NCBI GenBank assembly: GCA_024742575.1
Contig: JANSYF010000002.1
Span: 81,352 to 135,724 of the forward strand
Direction: 5' to 3'
Length of the DNA stretch: 54,373 nucleotides
Source: Paracoccaceae bacterium
GTDB taxonomy: Bacteria; Pseudomonadota; Alphaproteobacteria; Rhodobacterales; Rhodobacteraceae
Shown: in pieces, positions 27,440 to 36,283 of the stretch
Position numbering within the stretch: position 1 is the first letter of the stretch
Layout: each line of letters begins with the position of its first letter
Position numbers and translations under genes: made by a program
The notes under the pieces: model-generated
The model's input: the letters and a program-made list of their open reading frames with translations, nothing else
The model's database searches: none
What the model was told of the DNA's origin: nothing

Positions 27440-28207
27440 ATGGACATTCGCTTGGACGCGATCAGTCATTCCTATGGTGACACGGAGGTTCTGCGCGACA
27501 TTTCGCTGGACATTCCAAACGGCAAAATCGTTTGCCTTGTCGGCCCATCCGGGTGCGGTAAGTCCACGCTGTTGCGCCTCATCGGCGGGCTTGAACGCCC
27601 TTCCAAGGGTCGTGTCCTTCAGGTCGGCTCCCCACCTGAAGGCTGTCTAAACCCGCTCACGTTTGTCTTTCAGGACTTTGCCCTGCTGCCATGGCGGTCG
27701 GTTCAGGGGAATATCTCGCTTGTCCTTGAGGATCACGGAATCAAAGGGGCGCAAGCGGATGCAATCATCACGGACGTTCTTGCGCGCACCAAACTGAGTG
27801 ACTTTAGCAAAGCCCTGCCGCGGCAGCTGTCGGGCGGAATGAAACAACGCGTCGCAATTGCCCGCGCGCTTGCTGTCAAACCAGCGGTGATGCTGATGGA
27901 CGAACCCCTCTCTGCGCTGGACAGCCAGACCCGCGAATTGCTAATGGACGATCTTGTCGCGCTCTGGACACGCCAATTCTTTACCGCGGCCTACGTGACC
28001 CACAACCTGGCCGAGGCCGTCCGGTTGGGCCACTGCATTGTCGTCCTCTCGCGCCGACCCGGTGAAATCCGCGAGATCGTCGAAATTGATATGCCGCTGG
28101 CGGATCGCAGTCACGGAAATGCCAAGCTGGAACAGGTCCAGAAGCACCTTTGGGACATGATGCGCGATGAAGCCCGCGCGGCGGATGAGGAACTCTTAGA
28201 TGTCTGA
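27440..28207 (+). CDS. ABC transporter ATP-binding protein
   Basis: The 255-residue ATPase of the import system. Walker A is GPSGCGKSTLLR near residue 35, the Q-loop is FQDFALLPWRSV near 76, the signature is LSGGMKQRVAIARAL near 132, Walker B is VMLMDEPLSALD near 154, and the H-loop is AYVTHNLAEAV near 188. It matches the SsuB/TauB/NrtD class and pairs with the binding protein upstream and the permease downstream, overlapping the latter by eight bases. Confidence 0.92.
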   Translation: MDIRLDAISHSYGDTEVLRDISLDIPNGKIVCLVGPSGCGKSTLLRLIGGLERPSKGRVLQVGSPPEGCLNPLTFVFQDFALLPWRSVQGNISLVLEDHGIKGAQADAIITDVLARTKLSDFSKALPRQLSGGMKQRVAIARALAVKPAVMLMDEPLSALDSQTRELLMDDLVALWTRQFFTAAYVTHNLAEAVRLGHCIVVLSRRPGEIREIVEIDMPLADRSHGNAKLEQVQKHLWDMMRDEARAADEELLDV

Positions 28208-29009
28208 TGCAACGCTCCCATCCCAGCCGATTGAAGTCCGGTTTCGCGGTGGCGGCTTTGCCCCCAAGGCGCGCCGTTGGGTCGGACTGTTCGTTTTTGT
28301 TCTTCTGATCGGAATAACCGAGATCGGCACCCGGCAAGGATGGATATCGTCCTTGACCCTGCCCAAACCATCAGACGTTTTGGCCACGTTTGGCGAGCTT
28401 TGGGAAAGCGGGTTGTTGTTTAAACATCTCATCCCCTCGCTCAGCCGACTGGCCGTAGGGGCCACCATCGGGGCCTCAATTGGCATCGTTGTCGGCATCT
28501 TGATCGGGCTATTTTCATATGTCCGCGCGGGCATGGTGCCTCTTGTGGCTGCCATCTTCCCGATCCCCAAAATTGCGCTTTTGCCACTGTTTGTGATCTG
28601 GTTCGGAATCGATGAGGCCAGCAAATACGCGCTGATCGCCTTTGGTACCTTCACCCCCACGGTCGTGGCCACCTACGGCGCGGTGGACAACGTGGACCGG
28701 TCCCTTATCCGCATGGGCCAAAGCTTTGGGCTGTCGTGGCTGTCCATCGTACGCAAGATCGTATTGCCGGGCGCAATGCCAGGCATTCTGTCGGGGCTGC
28801 GGATTTCGCTGGCCATTGCCATCATCCTGCTTGTCGCAGCCGAGATGCTAGGCGCGGAATACGGGATTGGTGCCTATATCCTCGAGGCTGGTTCGCTCTA
28901 TGATCTTGAGCGCCTTTTCGCGGGCGTGGTTATCTTGTCGCTGCTGGGTGTCATCCTCAGCACGGTCATCGGCTTTATCGAACGTCGCATTCTTGGCTGG
29001 CGGGCATGA
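28200..29009 (+). CDS. ABC transporter permease (SsuC/TauC-like)
   Basis: A 269-residue membrane subunit with about six helices. The ATPase-contacting EAA loop reads DNVDRSLIRMGQSFGLSWLSIVRKIVLPGAMPGILSGL near residue 162. LFPxPKIALLPLFVIWFGIDEASK-type residues near 121 are typical of the SsuC/TauC group. It is coupled to the ATPase before it and to the flavoprotein after it (ATGA overlap), so the four genes form one unit. Confidence 0.92.
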   Translation: MSDATLPSQPIEVRFRGGGFAPKARRWVGLFVFVLLIGITEIGTRQGWISSLTLPKPSDVLATFGELWESGLLFKHLIPSLSRLAVGATIGASIGIVVGILIGLFSYVRAGMVPLVAAIFPIPKIALLPLFVIWFGIDEASKYALIAFGTFTPTVVATYGAVDNVDRSLIRMGQSFGLSWLSIVRKIVLPGAMPGILSGLRISLAIAIILLVAAEMLGAEYGIGAYILEAGSLYDLERLFAGVVILSLLGVILSTVIGFIERRILGWRA

Positions 29010-30211
29010 GTCGCAAACTCGAATGCGACTATGATGTCGTCGTCGCAGGCGGCGGAGCAGGCGGCGTTGGGGCCGCGTTGGGGGCCGCGCGCGAAGGTGC
29101 TGATGTGCTGCTGGTTGAGAAATACGGTTTTCTGGGTGGCGCTGCGACAACATCGAATGTGCTGGCCTATTGCGGGTTCTTTCAACAAGGCGAAACGCCG
29201 ATCAAGGCGGTGGGCGGGGTCGCAGACCTTGTGCTGGACGAGTTGCGTGAACTGGGACTGGATTGTAAGCCGTTTTGCTCACCCACGACGCTGAACTGGA
29301 TCATCCTGCTGGAACCGGAGTCTGTGAAGCTGGCGCTGGACCGCGTCTTGTCCAAAGCGGGCGTTGATGTTTTGCTGCACACCCGCGTGGCGGCGGTCAC
29401 CCGCACAGCGGACCGGATTCAATCGGTGACCCTTGCGGGGATGGAGGGCCGGAGACGGGTCGCGGCAAAGGCCTTCGTCGATGCGACAGGAGATGCCAAC
29501 CTTTCAATGCTGGCAGGGCTCACGTGCCGGATCGGCAATGATCGCGGCCACCTGCAGGCGGCCTCTGCCCCCATTTGCATTGGAGGCCGAGACCGGTCCG
29601 TCCCAATCGACCGTGACGCGCTGATTGCAGGCTTTGAGATTTACAACCGCACGGGCCAGTACCCCTCCGCACGAACCGATGGTGGTATATTCACCGAAGT
29701 CCCTCGTACTGGCGAGATGTGGTGGATGATGTTTGATCACGCGATGCCAGATCTGTCTTCCGAGAGTTTCACAAGTGCCGAGCAGGCCGCGCGTGGGGCA
29801 GCGCATGACTACACCGAAGTGCTCCGCGCGCATGTACCTGGGTTCGAGCAAGCCTACCTGAGCTCAACCGGCCCACAAATCGGCATCCGCGAAAGCCGCC
29901 ATCCCCCTGCGCGCTATGAATTGACGGCCGAGGACTTGCGATCAGGCCGCCAACGCAGCGATGGTGTCGCGAAAGCAGCCTGGCCGATCGAAGATCATTC
30001 CGTGCCGGGAAAACCGGTTTATCATTCTGTCGGAGGCGATGGATTTGCCGATATCCCGCTGGATTGCTTGCGCGCCAAGGGACTCGACAATGTCTACTAT
30101 GCTGGTCGGCTGATCGGGGCAGATGATATGGCTTATGGATCCATCCGCGTCATGGGTACAGCCTTCGCCACAGGAGAAGCCGCAGGCCGAGCCGCCAGTC
30201 AGGTGTCATGA
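29006..30211 (+). CDS. FAD-dependent oxidoreductase (FAD_oxidored family)
   Basis: A 401-residue flavoprotein. The dinucleotide motif is YDVVVAGGGAGGVGAALGAAREGADVLLVEK at residue 9. The middle has FVDATGDANLSMLAGL (near 153), and the C-terminus has GLDNVYYAGRLIGADDMAYGSIRVMGTAFATGEAAG, as in FAD-dependent oxidoreductases of the PF12831 type. The substrate is unknown. Its 4-base overlap with the permease gene implies it acts on the imported compound. It is 168 bases from the convergent AEC transporter gene, with no clear terminator. Confidence 0.85.
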   Translation: MSRKLECDYDVVVAGGGAGGVGAALGAAREGADVLLVEKYGFLGGAATTSNVLAYCGFFQQGETPIKAVGGVADLVLDELRELGLDCKPFCSPTTLNWIILLEPESVKLALDRVLSKAGVDVLLHTRVAAVTRTADRIQSVTLAGMEGRRRVAAKAFVDATGDANLSMLAGLTCRIGNDRGHLQAASAPICIGGRDRSVPIDRDALIAGFEIYNRTGQYPSARTDGGIFTEVPRTGEMWWMMFDHAMPDLSSESFTSAEQAARGAAHDYTEVLRAHVPGFEQAYLSSTGPQIGIRESRHPPARYELTAEDLRSGRQRSDGVAKAAWPIEDHSVPGKPVYHSVGGDGFADIPLDCLRAKGLDNVYYAGRLIGADDMAYGSIRVMGTAFATGEAAGRAASQVS

Positions 30212-30379
30212 TTGGGAAAATGTGGACCTGTCCCTCAATATCGGCCCTCAGCCGACGTTCATAGAGCAAGCGGTCGCGGTGATGCAGCATCGGCAAAGCA
30301 GTCTTTCGCATGCATCAAAGGGCAGTCCAAGAATAGTTACAGACCAAGAATTTGCCCCTAGGTGTTTAGCCCCGAGTCT

Positions 30380-31327
30380 TCAATTCAGAACGACGCTCAA
30401 GATAACACTCATGGTCAGAAATGAAACGACAGTCATCACCAGCATTGCCAGAGATGCGGTGCTCTCTTCTCCCGAGCTTCGCGCCAGAATCGGGTAAATT
30501 GACATAACCGGGGTCGAAGCGAGGATGATGGCCGCTGCAACGAGCCTCTCATCCTTTGCCCCAAAGCCGATCTGCGACAAGCCCAAAAGGCTAATCCCAA
30601 CCGCAAGCGGATGGAGGATGAGCTTTCCAAGCGCGATCCGGAAAACCGCTGGCTTTAACGCTTTGAACGGCAAGGCCGCGAGCGTACCGCCTATCACTGC
30701 CAAGGACACGGCTGCGCTTGCAGAAGCAAACAAGTCGATAGGCCGTGCAATGACGGCGGGAAGGGTGACTTTGGACGCTGACAGGAAAAGCCCCAAAGCA
30801 AGGGCAATTACGATTGGGTTGCGCACCAACCGCTTGGCGATTTTTCGGATCATCTGAGGGCGGGTCGATCCTCCTGCGTGCGCGTATTCTGCCATGATCA
30901 GAACAAGTGGGATCATCACCAGGTTTTCGACAATCATGTTCATCGCCAAGGCGGTCGCGGCCACATCCGGAAGAGCGACCAACAGGATGGGAAATCCGAT
31001 GAAACCGCTGTTTGCACAAGACATCCCCATGGCACTGAATGCACTTGCTGCTGCATTTTCTCCGGCGACGCTCCGCGACCATAGGTACCCGGCCCAAAAA
31101 ACAACGAGCGATCCGATCAGGACTGAGCCGAGGTACCCGATGTTAGCAAATTCACCGATCGGTTGCGTTGACACTGCGCGCAGAATCAACGCTGGCAACG
31201 CGAAATTGACGACAAACTTGCCGAGAGTTTGCATGTCTCCAGACGAAAACGGACCAACCCGCACGGCCAGGAATCCTGCCGAAATGACAACGAAAATCGT
31301 GCCGGTAATCGACAGGATATCTAGCAT
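30380..31327 (-). CDS. AEC-family transporter (auxin efflux carrier type)
   Basis: A 315-residue membrane protein with about ten helices in two five-helix halves. N-terminal ITGTIFVVISAGFLAVRVG, FVVNFALPALILRAVS and the mid-protein GFIGFPILLVALPDVA fit the AEC (PF03547) family, which includes malonate and other carboxylate transporters. It is 36 bases downstream of quiC on the same strand, so it probably belongs to the shikimate-type operon and may export or import an acid intermediate. Confidence 0.88.
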   Translation of the reverse strand: MLDILSITGTIFVVISAGFLAVRVGPFSSGDMQTLGKFVVNFALPALILRAVSTQPIGEFANIGYLGSVLIGSLVVFWAGYLWSRSVAGENAAASAFSAMGMSCANSGFIGFPILLVALPDVAATALAMNMIVENLVMIPLVLIMAEYAHAGGSTRPQMIRKIAKRLVRNPIVIALALGLFLSASKVTLPAVIARPIDLFASASAAVSLAVIGGTLAALPFKALKPAVFRIALGKLILHPLAVGISLLGLSQIGFGAKDERLVAAAIILASTPVMSIYPILARSSGEESTASLAMLVMTVVSFLTMSVILSVVLN

Positions 31328-31363
31328 CTACTGGGCGCTTTTGCCGGCGTCACGTTTTCAACC

Positions 31364-33253
31364 CTACCGCCGTGGCATGCCTTTAGGGCGCATCAATCTT
31401 TTCTGAGCTGCGATGCGGAATGGTGCATTTGGCGCACCATACCCATCATACTCTCCGGCCCGCTGGACAATTTCGAAGAACAGACCGCCGGCAAAGGGTT
31501 TGCTGTAGAACTGATAAAACGCACCACTGGCGTCTTCATCATAAAGGATATTGAGGTCTCTCATCATGTTGAGACGGTCTGCATCGATGCCAAACCGCGC
31601 CTGCAAATCCGTGTAGTAATTGCCGGTCATCGGAAGCGGTTCAAACCCGTTCTCGCTCATGATCCGCGCCGTTTCGAAGATGTCATCCGTGGCAAAGGCC
31701 ACGTGTTGCACCGCTCCGCCAAAGCTCTCCGCGAGAAAGCTGCCCGCCAGCGTGCGGTGGGTTTCCGCCCCGTTCAAGGTGATCCGTGCCGCCCCGGTGC
31801 GTGACTTGATGGCTTGGCTGCGCACCAAACCGTCCGGATCAATGACATCCACCATCGGTGTCCGCTGCATATCGAATATTGACGTATAGAAAAGCGACCA
31901 GCTCAGCATCTCGTCGTAATTCATGGTTTCGGCAACGTGGTCTATCTTGCCAAGTCCGGCACCAGCCACCGCATCAGACACCGACCTGGTGAACTCGACA
32001 GACCAAACGTCGGAAAGACCGCTTTCGTCGTCGATGAAATGCATGACGCTGCCACCGACGCTGCGAATGGCCGGGATGTTCAATTCGCCCGGTCCAACAG
32101 GCTGCTCAAAGGTTGTCGCGCCCAATGCACTTGCGCGCGCTGCCGTGGCCTTTGCATTGTCAAGTTTCAAACCGACATCGCAAATCGTGGTGCCATGCGT
32201 GATGTAGGCAGACGACGCAAAGCCGGTCGTCTCCTGATTCAGGATGATGCGGATATCGCCTTGTTGCCAAAGCGCGACCTTCTTCGAGATGTGGTCGCCT
32301 GCATGTGCAAAACCCATGGACTTGAGCAATTGCGCAAGGGCATAGGCGTCTTCTCCATTGGTTGCGAATTCGATGAATTCGACACCTTCGACCGCAATGC
32401 GAGCAGGTATCTCCGGCGTCTTGATCCGGACATCTGGTTCAGTCCTGCGCACATCATCCATCAGGGCGACAAGCGACCGATAACCGTCCCGTGCCAGCCC
32501 CTCAGGGTGCCCACCCCGGAATTGATCATTGAAAATCTCAAGGCTGATCGGGCCATCATAGCCGGTCGCGGCCACGGACCGCATGAATTCATTGACCGCA
32601 AGATCGCCTTCGCCCGGCATGTTTCTGAAATGGCGCGACCAATAAAGCAGGTCCATGTCGATGAGCGGAGCGTCCGCCAATTGGACAAAGAAGATCTTGT
32701 CGCTGGGAATGCGCCGAATGGTGTTCGGATCGATCTTGCGCGCCAACGTGTGAAAGCTGTCAAGGATCAGCCCGATGTTTGGATGATCGCTCCGGCGCAC
32801 GATTTCCCAGGCGTCCCGGTGGTCGTTCACATGTCTCCCCCAGGCAAGCGCTTCGTAGCCAACCCGCACGCCCCGTTCAGCCGCTATCTGGCCCAAATCG
32901 CGGAAATCATCCGCAGCCCGGTCAATGCCCCCTAAAGCATCCGGGTGGGTGGAGGAGCACACCAATATGAGGTCGGCCCCCAGTTCAACCATCGTGTCAA
33001 ACTTGTACCTAGCGCGATCGAAGGCACGTTTGCGCGCGTCACCGGTCAGACCTTCAAAATCACGAAATGGCTGGAAAAGGGTGATCTCGAGTCCGTGGTC
33101 GCGGATCATGTTTCCGATCTCGCGCGGTGTGCCCGTATCGGCAATGAAATCCTGCTCGAAAATCTCGATCCCGTCAAAGCCGACCTTGGCAATCGCATCG
33201 AGTTTTTCCCGCAGGTTGCCAGAGATTGAAACGGTTGCGATAGAGGTTTTCAT
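31364..33253 (-). CDS. quiC: 3-dehydroshikimate dehydratase, two-domain QuiC type
   Basis: Converts 3-dehydroshikimate to protocatechuate, the exit from the quinate/shikimate pathway into the beta-ketoadipate pathway. The 629-residue product has an N-terminal TIM barrel (1-270) whose expected metal ligands are Glu134 (VGYEALAW), Asp165 (LILDSFHT), Gln191 (FVQLADA) and Glu239 (SLEIFNDQ). The C-terminal half (285-629) is a 4-hydroxyphenylpyruvate-dioxygenase-like vicinal-oxygen-chelate domain with His439 (KIDHVAE), His517 (VQHVAFA) and Glu594 (LFFEIVQR). This fusion and length match the Pseudomonas QuiC1 type. Its start overlaps the stop of the shikimate dehydrogenase gene (ATGA). Confidence 0.93.
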   Translation of the reverse strand: MKTSIATVSISGNLREKLDAIAKVGFDGIEIFEQDFIADTGTPREIGNMIRDHGLEITLFQPFRDFEGLTGDARKRAFDRARYKFDTMVELGADLILVCSSTHPDALGGIDRAADDFRDLGQIAAERGVRVGYEALAWGRHVNDHRDAWEIVRRSDHPNIGLILDSFHTLARKIDPNTIRRIPSDKIFFVQLADAPLIDMDLLYWSRHFRNMPGEGDLAVNEFMRSVAATGYDGPISLEIFNDQFRGGHPEGLARDGYRSLVALMDDVRRTEPDVRIKTPEIPARIAVEGVEFIEFATNGEDAYALAQLLKSMGFAHAGDHISKKVALWQQGDIRIILNQETTGFASSAYITHGTTICDVGLKLDNAKATAARASALGATTFEQPVGPGELNIPAIRSVGGSVMHFIDDESGLSDVWSVEFTRSVSDAVAGAGLGKIDHVAETMNYDEMLSWSLFYTSIFDMQRTPMVDVIDPDGLVRSQAIKSRTGAARITLNGAETHRTLAGSFLAESFGGAVQHVAFATDDIFETARIMSENGFEPLPMTGNYYTDLQARFGIDADRLNMMRDLNILYDEDASGAFYQFYSKPFAGGLFFEIVQRAGEYDGYGAPNAPFRIAAQKRLMRPKGMPRR

Positions 33254-34101
33254 GCCGCCTCTCCCTGATCAAGCAAGTCAGCGCGGAGGCGTGCCTCGTC
33301 CAGCGGCAGGCCCGAGAAGTGCGCCCAGGCATGGACCCCTTGGAAGAAAAACAATTCGTAGCCCGATATGATCTTCAGGCCTTCCGCTGCCGCGTCCTGA
33401 AGGAACTGTGTATCCACGGGCGTATAGACCGCATCGAACACCCAATCCGCTCCGGCCATCGCCTCTCGCGGCAAGGGTGTTCCGCCATATCCCACCATCC
33501 CGACAGGTGTGCCGTTAAGGATACCCGTCACCCCGGATGCAGCCGCAACCGCATCTGTATAGACAACAACCTGCGGTGCATCCGGCGCAGCACGAAGGTC
33601 GCGGGCCAAGCCTTGCGCTTTTTCGTGATCCCGATCGACAAGTCGGATTTCGCTGACACCAAGCGCGACAAGCCCAAAGGCAAGCGCCCGCCCCACGCCG
33701 CCTGTTCCGATCAGACAGGCAACACCCGGAGCTTGATCACCGCGTACCCCGCGATACCCGGAGATAAACCCGGTATAATCGGTGTTGTGTCCCTTCGGGC
33801 CGTCTGCCTCGAACAAAACGGTGTTGACCGCCCCGATGGCGCACACAAGCGGGTCGGCGATGGCCACTTTTTTTGCCGCTCTTTCCTTATATGGGTAGGT
33901 CACATTGATGCCCCGGTAGCCCCGCGTGGCACAGGCGTCGAACACCGTGTCGAAGTCCTCGCCCATGTCTTTCGGAATCAAGCGATCATATTGAACCGTC
34001 ACTCGGTTCTGCGCGCCGGCAAGACGGTGCAGCAAGGGCGACTTTGAGCGTGCGATATTGTCCCCGATGAGACCGAGTTTCAGGGTCTGTGAAGCACTCA
34101 T
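33250..34101 (-). CDS. Shikimate/quinate dehydrogenase
   Basis: A 283-residue AroE-family enzyme. It keeps the canonical substrate motif GDNIARSKSPLLHR (near 14), catalytic Lys in GINVTYPYKERAAKK (near 72), Asp in KGHNTDYTGF (near 107), nucleotide loop IGTGGVGRALAFG (near 131) and the C-terminal SGYELFFFQGVHAWAHFSG. It should oxidise shikimate (or quinate) to the 3-dehydro acid. In an operon with QuiC and TctABC it is most likely catabolic rather than the biosynthetic aroE, so no symbol is given. It overlaps both tctA (stop 34098) and quiC (start 33253). Confidence 0.9.
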   Translation of the reverse strand: MSASQTLKLGLIGDNIARSKSPLLHRLAGAQNRVTVQYDRLIPKDMGEDFDTVFDACATRGYRGINVTYPYKERAAKKVAIADPLVCAIGAVNTVLFEADGPKGHNTDYTGFISGYRGVRGDQAPGVACLIGTGGVGRALAFGLVALGVSEIRLVDRDHEKAQGLARDLRAAPDAPQVVVYTDAVAAASGVTGILNGTPVGMVGYGGTPLPREAMAGADWVFDAVYTPVDTQFLQDAAAEGLKIISGYELFFFQGVHAWAHFSGLPLDEARLRADLLDQGEAA

Positions 34102-35612
34102 GCCCTTGGCCTTTCCTTGCTGAAGATACGCGCCTTGGCTTTCGTCCAGAGCGGCGTTTGAGAAACGAAAATCAGGATCACGGAGACAAACAAGACAAGC
34201 GACAGCGGGCTCGAAAAGATGCCGGCAAAAAAGCGCCCAAGGTCTTCCTGTTCCGAAATGATGGCGCGTCTCCAGTTGTCATCCAGCAAGCGCGACAGGA
34301 TCACGCCAAGGATCACGGGTCCAAGAGGATAGCCGTAGTGCCGCATGAAATATCCGAACACGCCGAAGCCCAGCATCCAGTAGACATCCGTGATCGAGTT
34401 GTTCACAGCGTAGGCCCCGACAATCGACAGGAGCATAATCAGCGGGATCAGAACGGAACGTGGCATTTCGACGATCCGGGTGAAAAGCTTGATGCCTGTC
34501 AGGCCAAAAATCAGCATGAAGATGTTGGCCATCACCAAACAACCGACGATGAACCAGAACATATCGGGCTGGTCGATCATCAGCATCGGACCCGGATTGA
34601 GGCCATGGATGAAAAGCGCACCGATCATGATCGCCGTCACCGCATCGCCTGGAATGCCAAGCGTCATCATCGGGATGAACGCTCCGCCCACGGCCGCATT
34701 GTTCGCGGTTTCGGGTGCCACAAGACCTTCCATCGCACCGTCTCCGAAGGGACGTTCAGGATTTTTGGTGACGCGCTTGGCGTGATCGTAGGCCATGAGT
34801 GCTGCGATATCGCCTCCCGTGCCGGGAAGTGCGCCAATGATCACGCCGATGGACGACGTCTGAAGCGACAGCGGAAGGTGCTTTTTTACAGTCGACAACG
34901 ATGGCACAATCCGGCTGATCTTCTGACGCACGGCGTCCTTATTGACGTGGTGTAGCTGCAACAGCGCCTCGGACACGCCGAACATGCCGATCATTACTGC
35001 GATGAACGAAATGCCACCTTCGAGCAGTTGAAAGTCGAAGGTGAACCGTTCCGCAAATGTCAGAGGGTCGCGCCCGACGGCACCGATCGCGATGCCAAGC
35101 GCACCGGCGAAAATGCCTTTGACCAGCGATCCCTGGCTGAGCGAACCGACCAGAAGAATGCCGAGGATCGCAAGCAGCATGTAGTCGCGCGGCTGAAATC
35201 GCAGGGCAAAATCCGACACAAGTGGCGCTGCCAGCGCAAGAACGCCGATCCCGACAAACCCACCGATAATGGACATGACCGTGGTCACCCCGATCGCCGT
35301 TCCTGCCTCGCCGCGTTTGGCCATCGGATAGCCATCCAAGGCGGTCGCGATTGCCGATGGCGCACCGGGGATATTGAGCAGGATCGCCGTGCGCGATCCA
35401 CCATAGACCCCACCCATATAGATCCCGATCATGAGCGAGATCGCCGGGTAGACATCCCATGAAAACGTAAAGGAGATCAGGATCGACACCGCCATGGTGA
35501 CCGACAAACCCGGGATTGCGCCGACATAAATGCCCGCGAAGGTTCCAAGACCAACCAAAAGCAGCAACTCGGGCTGTGTGAATACAGTCAGAAAATCCAT
35601 GAATGCGGTCAT
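34098..35612 (-). CDS. tctA: Tripartite tricarboxylate transporter large membrane subunit TctA
   Basis: A 504-residue permease with about 12 helices. The first conserved motif GTFAGIYVGAIPGLSVTMAVSIL (near 22) and its repeat IIGALPGTGGDIAALMAYDHAKR (near 257) are the TctA signatures, with the GGVYGGSRTAILLNIPGAPSAIATALDGYPMAKRG block near 67. The family imports di- and tricarboxylates and aromatic acids such as terephthalate or protocatechuate using a binding protein. Its coupling to shikimate dehydrogenase suggests a hydroaromatic acid as cargo. Confidence 0.95.
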   Translation of the reverse strand: MTAFMDFLTVFTQPELLLLVGLGTFAGIYVGAIPGLSVTMAVSILISFTFSWDVYPAISLMIGIYMGGVYGGSRTAILLNIPGAPSAIATALDGYPMAKRGEAGTAIGVTTVMSIIGGFVGIGVLALAAPLVSDFALRFQPRDYMLLAILGILLVGSLSQGSLVKGIFAGALGIAIGAVGRDPLTFAERFTFDFQLLEGGISFIAVMIGMFGVSEALLQLHHVNKDAVRQKISRIVPSLSTVKKHLPLSLQTSSIGVIIGALPGTGGDIAALMAYDHAKRVTKNPERPFGDGAMEGLVAPETANNAAVGGAFIPMMTLGIPGDAVTAIMIGALFIHGLNPGPMLMIDQPDMFWFIVGCLVMANIFMLIFGLTGIKLFTRIVEMPRSVLIPLIMLLSIVGAYAVNNSITDVYWMLGFGVFGYFMRHYGYPLGPVILGVILSRLLDDNWRRAIISEQEDLGRFFAGIFSSPLSLVLFVSVILIFVSQTPLWTKAKARIFSKERPRA

Positions 35613-36187
35613 TGGGCCATGCCTCCCCTGATCAGCCCGCGAAAAAGCTGGATAAACTCAGCTTCCGGGACGATCCCAGCGGGCATCAGCACGCTGAACA
35701 CGATGCGGAAGATCAGCCAGATCACGATCAGGCTGGTCAGGGACACGGTCAGCGTCCAAAGCCAGCCGCGTTTTGACAAAAGCTTGATCGCGACGATGAG
35801 AAAAAGTGCTGACGTCGGCAGAAAGCCCAGAGGCCGCAAAAGAACTCCGTAGGCAATCAAAAACAGCGCAAACAGCACTGCTGTGACGGGAAGGATGTCA
35901 CGCGCGAGGGTCTCGGATCGATCAAGCGGCAGCTTGGCCGTCTTGAAAATGATGATCGCCGCCGAGATCACCATTGCAAGTGTCGCTGCGACCGGGATGG
36001 ACCGCGGGGCAGACAAACCGTTGGGTCCAAAGGGGTTCTCGATTCCCCAGGCACTCCAGAGCAGTCCAACACTGGCGATCAAAAGGAACCCGGCAAAAAA
36101 CACCTCGCCGGGCCGCCGCTTGTCACGTTCGCCGCCGGGCGTCGCATCGGATGTGCCGTCGTGGTGTTCTGGGTCGATGTGCTCCAT
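35609..36187 (-). CDS. tctB: Tripartite tricarboxylate transporter small membrane subunit TctB
   Basis: A 192-residue membrane protein with four helices after a polar N-terminus (MEHIDPEHHDGTSD). Helices cover VFFAGFLLIASVGLLWSAW, IPVAATLAMVISAAIIIF, the ILPVTAVLFALFLIAYGVLL region and LTSLIVIWLIFRIVF. ATG 36187 follows GGGAGGAG closely, so the longer frame to 36250 is not used. It overlaps tctA by four bases. Confidence 0.92.
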   Translation of the reverse strand: MEHIDPEHHDGTSDATPGGERDKRRPGEVFFAGFLLIASVGLLWSAWGIENPFGPNGLSAPRSIPVAATLAMVISAAIIIFKTAKLPLDRSETLARDILPVTAVLFALFLIAYGVLLRPLGFLPTSALFLIVAIKLLSKRGWLWTLTVSLTSLIVIWLIFRIVFSVLMPAGIVPEAEFIQLFRGLIRGGMAQ

Positions 36188-36283
36188 GGTCTCCTCCCGT
36201 GGGCGTGAATGAATTGGGCGCCGCACTTCGCGGAGAAATGCGGCGCCCATAGTCGGCAGTTGCCCTAAGGGCTGCCAGGGAGA

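Noticed and set aside
26354-29009. Assigning the ABC importer to taurine or alkanesulfonate
   Set aside because: The family resemblance is general and no sulfonate-degrading enzyme is nearby, so a specific substrate is not supported.
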